From Desulfuromonadales bacterium (lineage in GTDB: Bacteria > Desulfobacterota > Desulfuromonadia > Desulfuromonadales > BM103): a stretch of 64,000 nucleotides of DNA. The DNA is taken from contig JAQYVZ010000002.1 in NCBI GenBank assembly GCA_030145205.1, positions 124,001 to 188,000 on the forward strand. Reading direction: 5' to 3'. The position numbers and the translations under genes were made by a program. The notes under the pieces are model-generated. The model saw only the letters and a program-made list of their open reading frames with translations. It made no database searches and had not been told where the DNA came from. Positions 25,965-35,226 of this stretch are shown here, in pieces (position 1 is the stretch's first letter; each line of letters starts with the position of its first letter).

Positions 25965-27129
25965 TCTTCTTCTCCGCCACCGAAGAGGTCATCTCCAGAA
26001 GCATACGGGCAACCCGCTCTGAGCACCCCGGCTGTCCCAGCCTGTGCTGCACCGAAGCCAGTTCTTCGCGAATCCCCTTGGCGTACTCTTCATCTTCAAT
26101 CAACATCAAAGCCTCAGTCGCGAGATTTTCCGGGGTCGCATCATCCTGAATGAACTCGCGGACCACCCCTTTGCCCGCAACAATATTGGCCAGACCGATA
26201 TGCTCAACGCACACCAGGTGCTTGCCGATGGCGTAGGAAAGTGGCGACAATTTATAAAGAATCGCCATCGGCGTACCGGTCAAAGCAATTTGCAGAGTCA
26301 CGGTGCCTGAGACCGTAAGAATCGCGTCACAGGCTCGTGCTGTCGCGTAGATCGACATCTCATCTGATGAGACAAAGTCGACCGGCAGGTCTTTCGGGAA
26401 ACGCGTCCTGATTGCCTCAGGTTGCAAACCAGCCGCGATCGGCACCAGGAAACGGATATCCGGTCTGCGCGCGTGGATCAATCGTCCAGCAGCAACCAGC
26501 GTCTCCAGCATATATTTCAGTTCCGTCTGGCGACTGCCTGGGAAGAGTCCAACCACTTTGGTGCCCGGCAGAATTTCCAGACGCTCCAGAATATCCGAAC
26601 GCTCCTGCGACGAGTCAACCTCATCAAGCAGCGGATGGCCGACATATTCAACCTGAATATCCTGATCCTGATACAGCTCTGGCTCAAACGGAAAAATCGC
26701 CGCCAGCCGGTCCACCACTTGGGCAATCTTCTTTACCCGGCCGCGTCGCCAGGCCCAGACCTGCGGACTGACATAATAGAGCACCGGCACCCCTGCCCGC
26801 TGTGCCTGCTTCGCGAGCCGCAGGTTGAACTCCGGGAAGTCGATCAACACCAGGGCGTCTGGACGCTGATCCCCATGCAAGATCCGCTTGAGACGCTGAA
26901 AAGCTTTCCAGATCACGGGGAAATGGCCCAACACTTCAACCAACCCCATAACTGCCAGATCTTCTCCAGGGATCAGAATATCGCACCCTTCGGCACTCAT
27001 CCGCGGCCCGCCGACCCCGAAAAAATCGACGTCGCCATTCATAGTCCGGGTGGCCTTGATCAACTTGGCGCCGTGCAGGTCACCGGAGGCCTCTCCGGTC
27101 ACGATCATGATGCGTCGTTTTAAACTCAC
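25951..27129 (-). CDS. lpxB: Lipid-A-disaccharide synthase (GT19)
   Basis: A 392-residue LpxB, which joins UDP-diacylglucosamine and lipid X. Visible: IMIVTGEASGDLHGAKLI at the N-terminus, FFGVGGPRMSAEGCD, LIDFPEFNLRLAKQA, YYVSPQVWAWRRGRVKKI, VGHPLLDEV, GLFPGSRQTELKYM and SGTVTLQIALTGTPM. It lies 9 bases after the aminotransferase gene. If the disaccharide contains 3-amino sugars, this enzyme must accept them. Confidence 0.96.
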   Translation of the reverse strand: MSLKRRIMIVTGEASGDLHGAKLIKATRTMNGDVDFFGVGGPRMSAEGCDILIPGEDLAVMGLVEVLGHFPVIWKAFQRLKRILHGDQRPDALVLIDFPEFNLRLAKQAQRAGVPVLYYVSPQVWAWRRGRVKKIAQVVDRLAAIFPFEPELYQDQDIQVEYVGHPLLDEVDSSQERSDILERLEILPGTKVVGLFPGSRQTELKYMLETLVAAGRLIHARRPDIRFLVPIAAGLQPEAIRTRFPKDLPVDFVSSDEMSIYATARACDAILTVSGTVTLQIALTGTPMAILYKLSPLSYAIGKHLVCVEHIGLANIVAGKGVVREFIQDDATPENLATEALMLIEDEEYAKGIREELASVQHRLGQPGCSERVARMLLEMTSSVAEKKNDPR

Positions 27130-27138
27130 TATAAGCTC

Positions 27139-28239
27139 TTAACTTGCAACTGCTCGCGCAATTGCCTCAAGCGCCAGATCCACCTGGTCGGCTGTGAGTT
27201 CCGGGTAGATCGGCAACGACAGCACCTTCTCCGCCACAGATTCACTGACGGGCAAGGACACATCACTGCACACGGAAGCAAAAACTTCCTGCTGATGCAG
27301 CGGAATTGGGTAGTAAACGGCCGACGCAACACCGGCAGCAGCCAACTCTTTCTGAATGGCTTCACGCTGGTCCGTCAACAAAGTGTACTGATGGTAGACA
27401 TGCACCCCCTTGCCATCTTCAAAAGGAGCAACCAGACCAAGCTTGGTCAACCCCTCTGAATAGCGGTGTGCATTCTCGCGACGTTGCATGTTAAAGCGAT
27501 CAAGGTGTTTGAGCTTAACTCGCAGAATGGCAGCCTGAAGATCATCAAGGCGGCTATTATAGCCAATAATCGCGTGGTGATATCGTTCACGGCTGCCATG
27601 GTTACGCAGGACTTTGACCTCTTCGGCAAGATCGTCACGGTCCGTCACCACCAGACCGCCATCGCCAAAACAACCGAGGTTTTTACTCGGGAAGAAGGAG
27701 TAGCAGCCCAGATCGCCCCATGTACCGGTCATCTTGTCACCGTAGAGGGCACCACAGGACTGTGCGCAATCTTCAATCAGCAGCAGGTCCAGATCGTCAC
27801 ACAATTGCTTGAGCGGCACCAAATCGGCCGGTTGGCCGAACAGGTGAACCGGCAGGATTGCTTTTGTCGCTGGTGTCACAGCAGCAGCCACCTGGGCGAC
27901 ATCGATATTGAATGTTTTCGGGTCAATATCAACGAACACCGGGGTTGCACCGACATAGGCGATGGCCTCGGCGGTTGCAATAAAGGTAAAAGGACTCGTA
28001 ATGACCTCGTCGCCCGGGCCAAGACCGGCCGCCCGCAATGCCAGGTGCAGTGCGTCGGTTCCCGATGCAACACCGATCGCGTGTTTGACGCCAAGGTAAT
28101 TCGCAATTTCCTGCTCAAAGGCTGTGCCTTGAGGTCCCAGAATAAAATAGGCCGAATCAAGAACGGCCTTGACAGCCTCATCGATTTCCGCCTGCAACTG
28201 GTGATACTGGATTTTAAGATCAACCATCGGTATCTGCAT
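27139..28239 (-). CDS. gnnB: GnnB-type aminotransferase for UDP-GlcNAc3N synthesis (DegT/DnrJ/EryC1/StrS family)
   Basis: A PLP aminotransferase of 366 residues. The start is set at MQIPMVDLKIQY (28239), where AAGGA lies 8 bases upstream; two ATGs just ahead are less likely. Visible: GPQGTAFEQEIANYLGVKHAIGVASGTDAL, split here only as the usual family N-terminal region, LIEDCAQSCGA, and the PLP-lysine block YSFFPSKNLGCFGDGG. By position between lpxA and lpxB and next to an oxidoreductase, it corresponds to GnnB, which aminates C3 of UDP-3-keto-GlcNAc. Substrate assignment rests on context. Confidence 0.88.
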   Translation of the reverse strand: MQIPMVDLKIQYHQLQAEIDEAVKAVLDSAYFILGPQGTAFEQEIANYLGVKHAIGVASGTDALHLALRAAGLGPGDEVITSPFTFIATAEAIAYVGATPVFVDIDPKTFNIDVAQVAAAVTPATKAILPVHLFGQPADLVPLKQLCDDLDLLLIEDCAQSCGALYGDKMTGTWGDLGCYSFFPSKNLGCFGDGGLVVTDRDDLAEEVKVLRNHGSRERYHHAIIGYNSRLDDLQAAILRVKLKHLDRFNMQRRENAHRYSEGLTKLGLVAPFEDGKGVHVYHQYTLLTDQREAIQKELAAAGVASAVYYPIPLHQQEVFASVCSDVSLPVSESVAEKVLSLPIYPELTADQVDLALEAIARAVAS

Positions 28240-28305
28240 TTTCATCATCCTTATCAGTTCGATCTATTCAATAACGTTCAAAAAAACAGTCTTCATTAAA
28301 GCAGG

Positions 28306-28338
28306 ACAGGCGAGCGCGTCGCTACGCCCCTCGCCTGT
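28306..28338 (-). other. Strong hairpin between gnnA and gnnB
   Basis: ACAGGCGAG (28306-28314) pairs perfectly with CTCGCCTGT (28330-28338), with an inner GCG/CGC pairing in the loop. It lies in the only sizeable gap (about 127 bases) of this operon. There is no adjacent T-run, so it may be an RNA-stability or partial attenuation element rather than a full terminator. Confidence 0.5.
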
Positions 28339-28366
28339 TGCCAACCAATCATTCAGAGAAACCGCT

Positions 28367-29317
28367 TTAGTCCGTCACCTCATGCCAGAGCTTTTGCGAA
28401 ATCTGCATCGCAACCTCAAGGGCATACTTGCCATCCTCGCCTGAGACAACGGGGGCCTCACCGGTACAAACAGAATTAATAAAAGCGTGAATCTCATCCC
28501 GCAAAGGATCTCCCTGCTCAAAGCTCAGTTCCTCAAAACCGACGTCCGGCAGTCCCGGCACCAGTGTCACGCCTGGTGTTTTCCGGTAAACAGCAATCTT
28601 GCGCTCCTGGAAATCGATAGAGATATAGGCATCCTGTTGAAAAATACGCATTTTCCGCATCGGCTCACGGCTGACCCGGCTGGCAGTGACATTGGCAACG
28701 CAGCCATTTGCAAATTGCAGGCGGGCATTCGCGATATCAACTTGGTTGGACAGCACCGGGACCCCCACGGAGTTAATCGACTTCAGTTCATGCTGAACCA
28801 TACTGAGCAGGATGTCGATATCGTGGATCATCAGATCAAGGACCACATTAACATCAGTGCCGCGCGGCTTGAATGGCGACAACCTGTGAGTTTCAATAAA
28901 CTCAGGGTTTTTCAGCACCCCTTTCAACGCGATCACAGCAGGGTTAAACCGTTCCAGATGCCCTACCTGAAACACCAGCCCCTTCTCTTGCGCCAGGACA
29001 ATCAACTTCTCCGCTTCTTCGACCGTCTGGGTCACCGGTTTTTCGAGCAGGATATGACAATCTGCCTCAAGACATTGCCGGGCAACCTCATAGTGGAACT
29101 GGGTCGGCACAACGATCGACACCAGATCAACGTCACCGAGAATCTCATCGACAGACGCAAAGGCCCTGGTCTCACACTCAGCAGCAACTTCAGCAGCACG
29201 CGCGGTGTCGTTATCGACCACGCCGACCAGATCTACGTCGGGGTGGGCGTGATACTTCTGGGCATGAAAGCGACCCAGATAGCCGACACCAATCACTGCA
29301 GCGCGCAGAACATTCAT
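28367..29317 (-). CDS. gnnA: GnnA-type NAD-dependent oxidoreductase for UDP-GlcNAc3N synthesis (Gfo/Idh/MocA family)
   Basis: A Gfo/Idh/MocA protein of 316 residues. The ATG at 29317 (MNVLRAAVIGVGYLG) is preferred; a TTG at 29335 overlaps lpxA by 4 bases. Visible: VIGVGYLGRFHAQKY dinucleotide fold, DVDLVSIVVPTQFHYEVA, the family motif LLEKPVTQTVEEAE, and DLMIHDIDILLSMV. Next to lpxA and followed by an aminotransferase and lpxB, it matches the GnnA/GnnB arrangement that makes UDP-2,3-diamino sugar for amide-linked lipid A. Function is inferred from context. Confidence 0.87.
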   Translation of the reverse strand: MNVLRAAVIGVGYLGRFHAQKYHAHPDVDLVGVVDNDTARAAEVAAECETRAFASVDEILGDVDLVSIVVPTQFHYEVARQCLEADCHILLEKPVTQTVEEAEKLIVLAQEKGLVFQVGHLERFNPAVIALKGVLKNPEFIETHRLSPFKPRGTDVNVVLDLMIHDIDILLSMVQHELKSINSVGVPVLSNQVDIANARLQFANGCVANVTASRVSREPMRKMRIFQQDAYISIDFQERKIAVYRKTPGVTLVPGLPDVGFEELSFEQGDPLRDEIHAFINSVCTGEAPVVSGEDGKYALEVAMQISQKLWHEVTD

Positions 29318-29331
29318 AGTCTCTTTATCCT

Positions 29332-30102
29332 TCAACGGGCAATGCCCCGCTGGCTGTTTTTGACTGCATCGACGAAATGCTGCAGTTCAGGAGTCAGCTC
29401 CAGTTCCGTCTCAATCTGCTGCAGGGCCTCTTCCATGCGCAATCCGGAGCGCAGCAGGAGCCGATAGGCGTGCTTGATGCCGCGGATAGTGTCCGATGAG
29501 AAGCCACGGCGTTTCAGGCCGACCAGGTTCAGTCCCATCATCTTCGCGCGGTCTCCCTGCGCAACCGTGTAGGGCAGAATATCCTGAGTGACCATGGCCC
29601 CGCCGCTGATCATGGTGTGACAACCGATGCGGCAGAATTGGTGGACGGCTGCCAGGCCACCGAGAATCGCGCTATCTTCGACCTCAACATGGCCCGCCAG
29701 AGTTGCACCATTGGCCAGAATGACCTGTTGGCCAACATGACAATCGTGGGCGACATGTGAGTAAGCCATGAACAGGTTGTCGTTGCCGATCTGCGTCACA
29801 CCACCGCCGCCCGGCGTGCCCCTGTTCAAGGTCACAAACTCACGGACACGATTGCGGTCACCGATCTTCAGGTGGGTTTCTTCTCCGTCGTATTTGAGAT
29901 CCTGGGGCGCGGCACCGATCGAAGCAAATTGGAAGATCTGATTGCCTTCACCGATTTCTGTCCAGCGATCGACCACAACATGTGCGCCGATCTCAGTCCC
30001 AGCTCCGATTCTGACATCTTCACCGATGACGGAGAAAGGCCCAACCGATACGTCTTCACCAAGGATGGTCGAAGGATGAATGATAGCACTCGGATGTATC
30101 AT
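29332..30102 (-). CDS. lpxA: Acyl-ACP--UDP-N-acetylglucosamine O-acyltransferase family protein
   Basis: A 256-residue left-handed beta-helix acyltransferase that starts lipid A synthesis. Visible hexapeptide repeats from IHPSAIIHPSTILGEDV onward, FASIGAAPQDLKYDGEE, NLFMAYSHVAHDCHVG (catalytic His), GGLAAVHQFCRIG, and the C-terminal GLNLVGLKRRGFS block. With gnnA and gnnB next door, its true acceptor may be UDP-GlcNAc3N, giving an amide-linked acyl chain. Confidence 0.96.
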   Translation of the reverse strand: MIHPSAIIHPSTILGEDVSVGPFSVIGEDVRIGAGTEIGAHVVVDRWTEIGEGNQIFQFASIGAAPQDLKYDGEETHLKIGDRNRVREFVTLNRGTPGGGGVTQIGNDNLFMAYSHVAHDCHVGQQVILANGATLAGHVEVEDSAILGGLAAVHQFCRIGCHTMISGGAMVTQDILPYTVAQGDRAKMMGLNLVGLKRRGFSSDTIRGIKHAYRLLLRSGLRMEEALQQIETELELTPELQHFVDAVKNSQRGIAR

Positions 30103-30111
30103 GACAGTCCT

Positions 30112-30549
30112 CTATTTGGGAGCGAATGTTGCCTTGAGTTCAGCATCGGTAACCAGTTGATCTTCGACATACGCCTTGCCGTTAAACGAGTAGATGCCGC
30201 GTCTTAATTTGGTTAACTTCAACTCAAAACGCAGTGTATCTCCCGGCAGAACCGGCTTGCGAAACCGTGCTTTGTCAATCCCGACGAAATAGGGAACCTC
30301 CTCTTGCGTTGCTTTGTCACGACACAACTGCGCGAAGACGCCTCCCACCTGAGCCATCGCCTCGAGAATCAGCACGCCTGGCATAATCGGGTGTCCAGGA
30401 AAATGCCCCTGGAAGAAAGGCTCATTAATCGTCACGTTCTTCATGCCGACAATGCTCTCTCCTTCGACAAAATCCAGGATTTTGTCTACCAACAGGAAAG
30501 GATACCGGTGCGGCAGATACTCCATGAGTTCTAGGGAATTCAGTATCAT
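30112..30549 (-). CDS. fabZ: 3-hydroxyacyl-[acyl-carrier-protein] dehydratase
   Basis: A 145-residue hot-dog-fold dehydratase of type II fatty-acid synthesis. Visible: [41 protein letters not shown] (catalytic His and Glu), and [19 protein letters not shown]. It competes with LpxA and LpxD for 3-hydroxyacyl-ACP, and its place between lpxD and lpxA is the conserved one. It overlaps lpxD by 4 bases. Confidence 0.97.
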   Translation of the reverse strand: MILNSLELMEYLPHRYPFLLVDKILDFVEGESIVGMKNVTINEPFFQGHFPGHPIMPGVLILEAMAQVGGVFAQLCRDKATQEEVPYFVGIDKARFRKPVLPGDTLRFELKLTKLRRGIYSFNGKAYVEDQLVTDAELKATFAPK

Positions 30550-31616
30550 TTTTCTTCATCCTGACTGTTCATCATTTTGGTCAATTCAGCGACCTGTTTC
30601 TTGAGCTGGGCCAGCTCTCGACGCATCTCAGGTAAATGAACCATGCTCGTGGACGCCTTGAGCCAGTCACGGTGGGGGATCGCCGGCAAACCAGCCAAAG
30701 CGGCCCCGTCAGCAACGTCTTTCGTTACCCCGCCGCGCCCGGCAATGGTCACATTGTCGCCGAGCTTGACATGGCCAGCCACGGCAACCTGACCGCCAAA
30801 CGTACAGTGGCGACCGATCCGCGCACTACCGGCAACGCCAACCTGGGCAACCAGAATGCTGTCCTCGCCGATCTGCACATTATGAGCGATATGGACCAGG
30901 TTGTCGAGCTTGGCCCCACGGCAGATACGGGTATCACCCAAGGTGCCGCGATCAATGGTTGCACAAGCACCGATCTCGACATCATCCTCAAGGACCACCC
31001 GTCCAACCTGCGGAATCTTGCAATAACGCTCACCATCAGGGGCAAAGCCGAAGCCGTCGGAACCGATGATCGCACCAGGCTGCAGAATGACGCGGTCACC
31101 AATCTGACACTCTTCCCGCACGATGCAACCGGCATGCAAGATACAGTCAGTGCCGATGACAGCCTCAGGATAAACAACCACGTTCGGGTGTAGAGTGGTG
31201 CCGCCAGCGATACGGGCGCCGGCACCGACAACACATCCGGCAGAAATCGTCACATCGTCAGCGACATCCGCCTCGGGATGGACCTCTGCCTGTGGGGAGA
31301 CCCCAAGAGCTTTAAATTCGGGGACCCGGAAGAATGTCAGCAGTCGCGCAAAGGCCAGGTAGGGATTGTCAACCAGCAGCAGAGGCTTATCGACCACACC
31401 ATCCAACGCGGCGACCACCACGATGGCCGCGGCCTGGCTTTCCGGCAGAAGCGCCTTCAGTTTCGGATTGGACAAAAACGTGATTTCCCCCGATCCAGCA
31501 GAATCGAGGGAAGCCACGCCATAGATCAAAGTTGAAGAGTCGCCACTGACGCGCCCACCAACCAGGTCTGCCAATTCGCCAAGAGAGGCGGTTCGCCTCC
31601 TGTCATTTTCAGTCAT
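30546..31616 (-). CDS. lpxD: UDP-3-O-(3-hydroxyacyl)glucosamine N-acyltransferase
   Basis: A 356-residue LpxD. The N-terminal uridine-binding domain ([25 protein letters not shown]) precedes a beta-helix of hexapeptide repeats, with [36 protein letters not shown] (catalytic His) and [10 protein letters not shown], and ends in a coiled helix [19 protein letters not shown]. It attaches the 2-N acyl chain. Confidence 0.97.
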   Translation of the reverse strand: MTENDRRRTASLGELADLVGGRVSGDSSTLIYGVASLDSAGSGEITFLSNPKLKALLPESQAAAIVVVAALDGVVDKPLLLVDNPYLAFARLLTFFRVPEFKALGVSPQAEVHPEADVADDVTISAGCVVGAGARIAGGTTLHPNVVVYPEAVIGTDCILHAGCIVREECQIGDRVILQPGAIIGSDGFGFAPDGERYCKIPQVGRVVLEDDVEIGACATIDRGTLGDTRICRGAKLDNLVHIAHNVQIGEDSILVAQVGVAGSARIGRHCTFGGQVAVAGHVKLGDNVTIAGRGGVTKDVADGAALAGLPAIPHRDWLKASTSMVHLPEMRRELAQLKKQVAELTKMMNSQDEEK

Positions 31617-31627
31617 GAGTTTCTTAC

Positions 31628-32140
31628 TTATTTTTTCGCGTCAAATGCCTTGATCAGCTGGTCAGTCAGGTCGACAGTCTTATCACTGTAGATCACAGCA
31701 CTCTCGGTTTTCTCGAGAATGACCGTGTAACCCTGTTTCTTGCCCATCTCCTGAACCGATTTCAGCAGGCCCTCGATAATAACGCGGGTGAACTCGCCAT
31801 CTTCGCGCTGCAGTTCGTCCTGAGCGTCTTTTTTGAAACGCTGGTAATCCTTAACTTTCTGCTGGTACTCACGCTCTTTCGCAGTACGCGCTTTTTCAGA
31901 CAGCGCCATGGCCTGCTTTTCGGCATCTTCCTTGAGCTTGGTCAGCTCCGCTTCCAGAGTCTTGACTTCAGCGTCCATACTCATGAATTTGACTTTAATC
32001 TTTTCCTTGGCATCCTTGCCGGCTACCGAGAGATTCAGGGCCTTTTGAAGATCAACCACCCCGACCTTGAAGTCAGCAGCAAGGACAGGCGAAGCGATCA
32101 GTCCAAGAACAACCAAAGCAAGCAGCAACATCCGTTTCAT
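31628..32140 (-). CDS. OmpH/Skp family periplasmic chaperone
   Basis: A 170-residue protein with a signal peptide (residues 1-21, cleavage near SPVLAADF), followed by VGVVDLQKALNLS and a long charged coiled-coil (about 40-135, rich in Lys/Glu and Ala), typical of Skp. It escorts unfolded outer-membrane proteins to BamA, the upstream gene. The bamA-ompH-lpxD-fabZ-lpxA order is conserved widely. Confidence 0.93.
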   Translation of the reverse strand: MKRMLLLALVVLGLIASPVLAADFKVGVVDLQKALNLSVAGKDAKEKIKVKFMSMDAEVKTLEAELTKLKEDAEKQAMALSEKARTAKEREYQQKVKDYQRFKKDAQDELQREDGEFTRVIIEGLLKSVQEMGKKQGYTVILEKTESAVIYSDKTVDLTDQLIKAFDAKK

Positions 32141-32197
32141 ACAATGTCTCCTTTAATGCGAAAATGATGACCTGAATTTACAACATCCAGGTATTTG

Positions 32198-34441
32198 CTA
32201 GAAAAAGCGTCCAACCATAAACTCGATGCGCGAGGTGTCTTCCCCATCTTTCGGATCCAGATTATATCCCCATTCAAGACGCAGCGGTCCGAGAGGACTG
32301 AGCCAACGGATCCCGGCGCCAGTGCTGTAACGCCACTCTTCGAACCAGTCTTCATCTTCGCCCCAGGCATTGCCGATATCAAAGAAGACCACCCCCTTCA
32401 TACCCACATCCTTTGCCAACGGGAAAAGAAATTCAAAGTTGAAATAGGTCTCTTTGTCGCCACCAATATAATCACCGGTGACAGGATCTTGGGGCCCAAC
32501 CTCGCGAGAATCGAAACCTCGTAGCGTGTTAATACCGCCGAGGTAGAAGCGTTCGTCCAGCGGAATCTCTTCGCTGCCGTAGGCATGCACGTAACCAACC
32601 CGGCCATGCGCTGAGAAGGTGGTTCCCCAGAAAGCCGGCCAGAAATGCCGGTAATCAAGCAGGTACTTGCTGAACTTTTCCGTACCGCCAAGTCCTGCAA
32701 ACTCCCAAGACGTGTCCAACACCCCCCCACGAGTCGGGTCGGGGCGATAGTCCGTCGTGTTACGACTGAAGGTACTGGTTATTGATGAGATGGTCGATGT
32801 GCCCTCTTCCTGCTGGATATCCCAGGCCGCAGTCGGATCAACGTCGTAGATGTCTTTCGCTTCAAAACGGTAAACAAACAGAATCCGCGAATATTCACCA
32901 ATGGAACGGCCAACCTTGATAGCGCCACCCGTGGCACTGCGGCTGAAATCGCTCCATTCACGATCTGTCTGATACAATTCGAAGCCGAGCGTCAGGTTCA
33001 TATCGAGGAAATAAGGATCCGTGAGACCGACCTGATAGGTTGTACTCTCGCCGCCGATTGAGGCGGCCAGGCTCATCTTCCAGCCGCGACCGAGAAAGTT
33101 CTCCTGAGTGATCGAACCCTGGCCAACGAACCCATCAACTGACGAATAGCCAGCGCCGATACTGAAAGTTCCGGTCGGGCGCTCCTTGACGGCGACATCG
33201 ATAGTGACATGTTCGCGATCGGTGCCTTCATTGGTTGTGATGTCGACCGCTTCGAAGTAACCAAGATTATTGATTCGTGCCCGGCTCCTTTTCAAAGCCG
33301 CCGCATTGAACAGTTCACCTTCCACCAGCTTCATCTCACGGCGAACCACTTTGTCGCGCGTCGTGGTATTCCCTGAGATATCGATCCGTTCGACAGTCAC
33401 CTGCGGACCCTGTTCGATTTCGAGGTTGACATCGACCCGGCGGGTTTCGTCATTGACCCGGGTCAGCGGGGTAACATTAGTGTAGGCGTAGCCCTGATTG
33501 GCATACAGATCGGTCACCTGATCCACCCCGGTCCGGAGCTGTTTCCGGGAGAAGACTTCACCCGGCTGCAGCGGCAGCAGATTGAGAATTTCCCCTTCAC
33601 GAGTAATCAGGTCGCCCTGAGCGGCAATCTCGCCAACCTTGTATTGATCACCTTCATCAATGGTGATCAGAACCAGCATGTGGCGTTCGTCATCAACCAG
33701 TGAAAGCACGGGCTTGCGAACGTTGACCCGTACATAGCCTTCGTTGTAATAGCTGTCAGTGATGCGATCGATATCCTGAGAGAGCATCAATTCGTTATAC
33801 TTGCCTCGCCCGGTCAACCAGGAGAGAAACCATTTCTCCCGAGTTTCCATCTGATCCATCAAATCACCACGATCAAAGAGCGTGTTGCCGACAAACTCGA
33901 TGTGTTTGATCCTGACCAGTTTACCTTCATCAATCCGGAATGTGACCAAAGCGACATTATCCGTGCCGACGTTGCTGTCAACCGTCACCTCGGCGGCATA
34001 ATAGCCCTCCATGATGTAGGCGACCTTGATCTCTTCAACGCTCCGGTTAATCTCTTTGGGATCGTAGATACCAGGAGTCCTGAAGGATACGGCCTTACGC
34101 AGCTTATCCGACTTGAGCTTGTCGTTACCCTCAAAGCGAATTTTGCGCACCAATGGGCGCTCTTCGACGGTGAAGGTCAGAATCTGCGCACCGTTCTCCT
34201 CGGCAACCGAAGCAGTGACATCAGAGAAACGACCAATCTTGTAGATCGCCTGGATTGCCGCATCAATATCATCCGGCTGCACTGATTGGCCGGTTTTGAT
34301 GTCCAGAGCATCGAGAATGGCTTGCTCCTTGACCCGCTGATTGCCGTCTACCACAATCTCACTAAGCAGGTAATTGGAGTCAGCCAAAGCAGGAACCGCC
34401 AGAGACAGACAGAACAACAGCAGAAGAGCCCTCTTGATCAT
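32198..34441 (-). CDS. bamA: Outer membrane protein assembly factor BamA
   Basis: A 747-residue Omp85 protein: signal peptide (cleavage near VPALADS), five POTRA domains in roughly residues 24-400 (for example LLSEIVVDGNQRV, VRKIRFEGNDKL, VRIKHIEFVGNTLFD, VGEIAAQGD, VERIDISGNTTT), then a beta-barrel. The conserved loop-6 motif reads LRGFDSREVGP, and the chain ends in VGRFF with the terminal Phe used for barrel insertion. A clear promoter precedes it. Confidence 0.97.
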   Translation of the reverse strand: MIKRALLLLFCLSLAVPALADSNYLLSEIVVDGNQRVKEQAILDALDIKTGQSVQPDDIDAAIQAIYKIGRFSDVTASVAEENGAQILTFTVEERPLVRKIRFEGNDKLKSDKLRKAVSFRTPGIYDPKEINRSVEEIKVAYIMEGYYAAEVTVDSNVGTDNVALVTFRIDEGKLVRIKHIEFVGNTLFDRGDLMDQMETREKWFLSWLTGRGKYNELMLSQDIDRITDSYYNEGYVRVNVRKPVLSLVDDERHMLVLITIDEGDQYKVGEIAAQGDLITREGEILNLLPLQPGEVFSRKQLRTGVDQVTDLYANQGYAYTNVTPLTRVNDETRRVDVNLEIEQGPQVTVERIDISGNTTTRDKVVRREMKLVEGELFNAAALKRSRARINNLGYFEAVDITTNEGTDREHVTIDVAVKERPTGTFSIGAGYSSVDGFVGQGSITQENFLGRGWKMSLAASIGGESTTYQVGLTDPYFLDMNLTLGFELYQTDREWSDFSRSATGGAIKVGRSIGEYSRILFVYRFEAKDIYDVDPTAAWDIQQEEGTSTISSITSTFSRNTTDYRPDPTRGGVLDTSWEFAGLGGTEKFSKYLLDYRHFWPAFWGTTFSAHGRVGYVHAYGSEEIPLDERFYLGGINTLRGFDSREVGPQDPVTGDYIGGDKETYFNFEFLFPLAKDVGMKGVVFFDIGNAWGEDEDWFEEWRYSTGAGIRWLSPLGPLRLEWGYNLDPKDGEDTSRIEFMVGRFF

Positions 34442-34483
34442 TTCAATATCACTCCGCGCAAGGTGATGGGTTTAAAGCTGTTT

Positions 34484-34511
34484 ATTATAGGTGATGAAAC
34501 CAAAAGGTAAA
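34484..34511 (-). promoter_or_regulatory. Predicted sigma70-type promoter for bamA and the lipid A genes
   Basis: On the minus strand, TTTACC (34511-34506) is separated by 16 bases from TATAAT (34489-34484), about 43 bases ahead of the bamA ATG. The perfect -10 box makes this the best promoter candidate in the supercluster and may decouple bamA and downstream genes from lolD. Confidence 0.55.
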
Positions 34512-34551
34512 AGCAAAAAAATACCTAATTTCTTTATGTTTTTATCTTATC

Positions 34552-35220
34552 TCAGGCCCCGTTGAGGCAACCGTCTTCCATATGAATGATGCGATCCATG
34601 CCTGCCGCAAGTTTTTCACTGTGGGTCACAAGAACCATGGTCAGATTGTGCTCGTCGTGCAACTGGTTCAAGAGCGCCACGATTTCATCGGAGGTTGCGC
34701 TGTCCAGGTTACCGGTCGGTTCGTCAGCCAGCAGCAGACGCGGCCCCATGACCAAGGCCCGGGCAATGGCCACACGCTGCTGCTCTCCACCGGACAGCTG
34801 ACCAGGCTTGTGATGCAGACGGTGCGACAATCCCACGGCTTCAAGCAGATTATTTGCCTGAACCTGCGCTTCCGCAGGGGGAATCCGACCGATCCGAGCC
34901 GGCATCATAACATTTTCCAGAGCGGTAAATTCCGGCAACAGCTGATGGAATTGGAAGACAAAGCCAACGGAACGATTGCGAAAAGCGTCCAGTTCAGCGA
35001 GAGAATAATCAAATATTTCTTTTCCCTCAAAGCTGACCCGGCCGCTGGTAGGGCGATCAAGCCCGCCCAGCAAGTGCATGAGGGTCGTTTTACCAGCACC
35101 TGATGCGCCGACAACGGCAACCCGCTCTCCGGCACCAATCGACAGGCTGACATCACGCAGCACATGTACTGTGCCCCGCTCGCTAGTGAAGCTTTTATTG
35201 AGTCCTTCGACAACAATCAT
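34552..35220 (-). CDS. lolD: Lipoprotein-releasing ABC transporter ATPase
   Basis: A 222-residue ATPase with Walker [16 protein letters not shown] (near 36-50), signature [16 protein letters not shown], Walker [14 protein letters not shown] and the switch His in LVTHSEKLA. Together with the LolC-like permease 6 bases upstream it extracts outer-membrane lipoproteins from the inner membrane and hands them to LolA. Confidence 0.95.
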   Translation of the reverse strand: MIVVEGLNKSFTSERGTVHVLRDVSLSIGAGERVAVVGASGAGKTTLMHLLGGLDRPTSGRVSFEGKEIFDYSLAELDAFRNRSVGFVFQFHQLLPEFTALENVMMPARIGRIPPAEAQVQANNLLEAVGLSHRLHHKPGQLSGGEQQRVAIARALVMGPRLLLADEPTGNLDSATSDEIVALLNQLHDEHNLTMVLVTHSEKLAAGMDRIIHMEDGCLNGA

Positions 35221-35226
35221 TGCACG

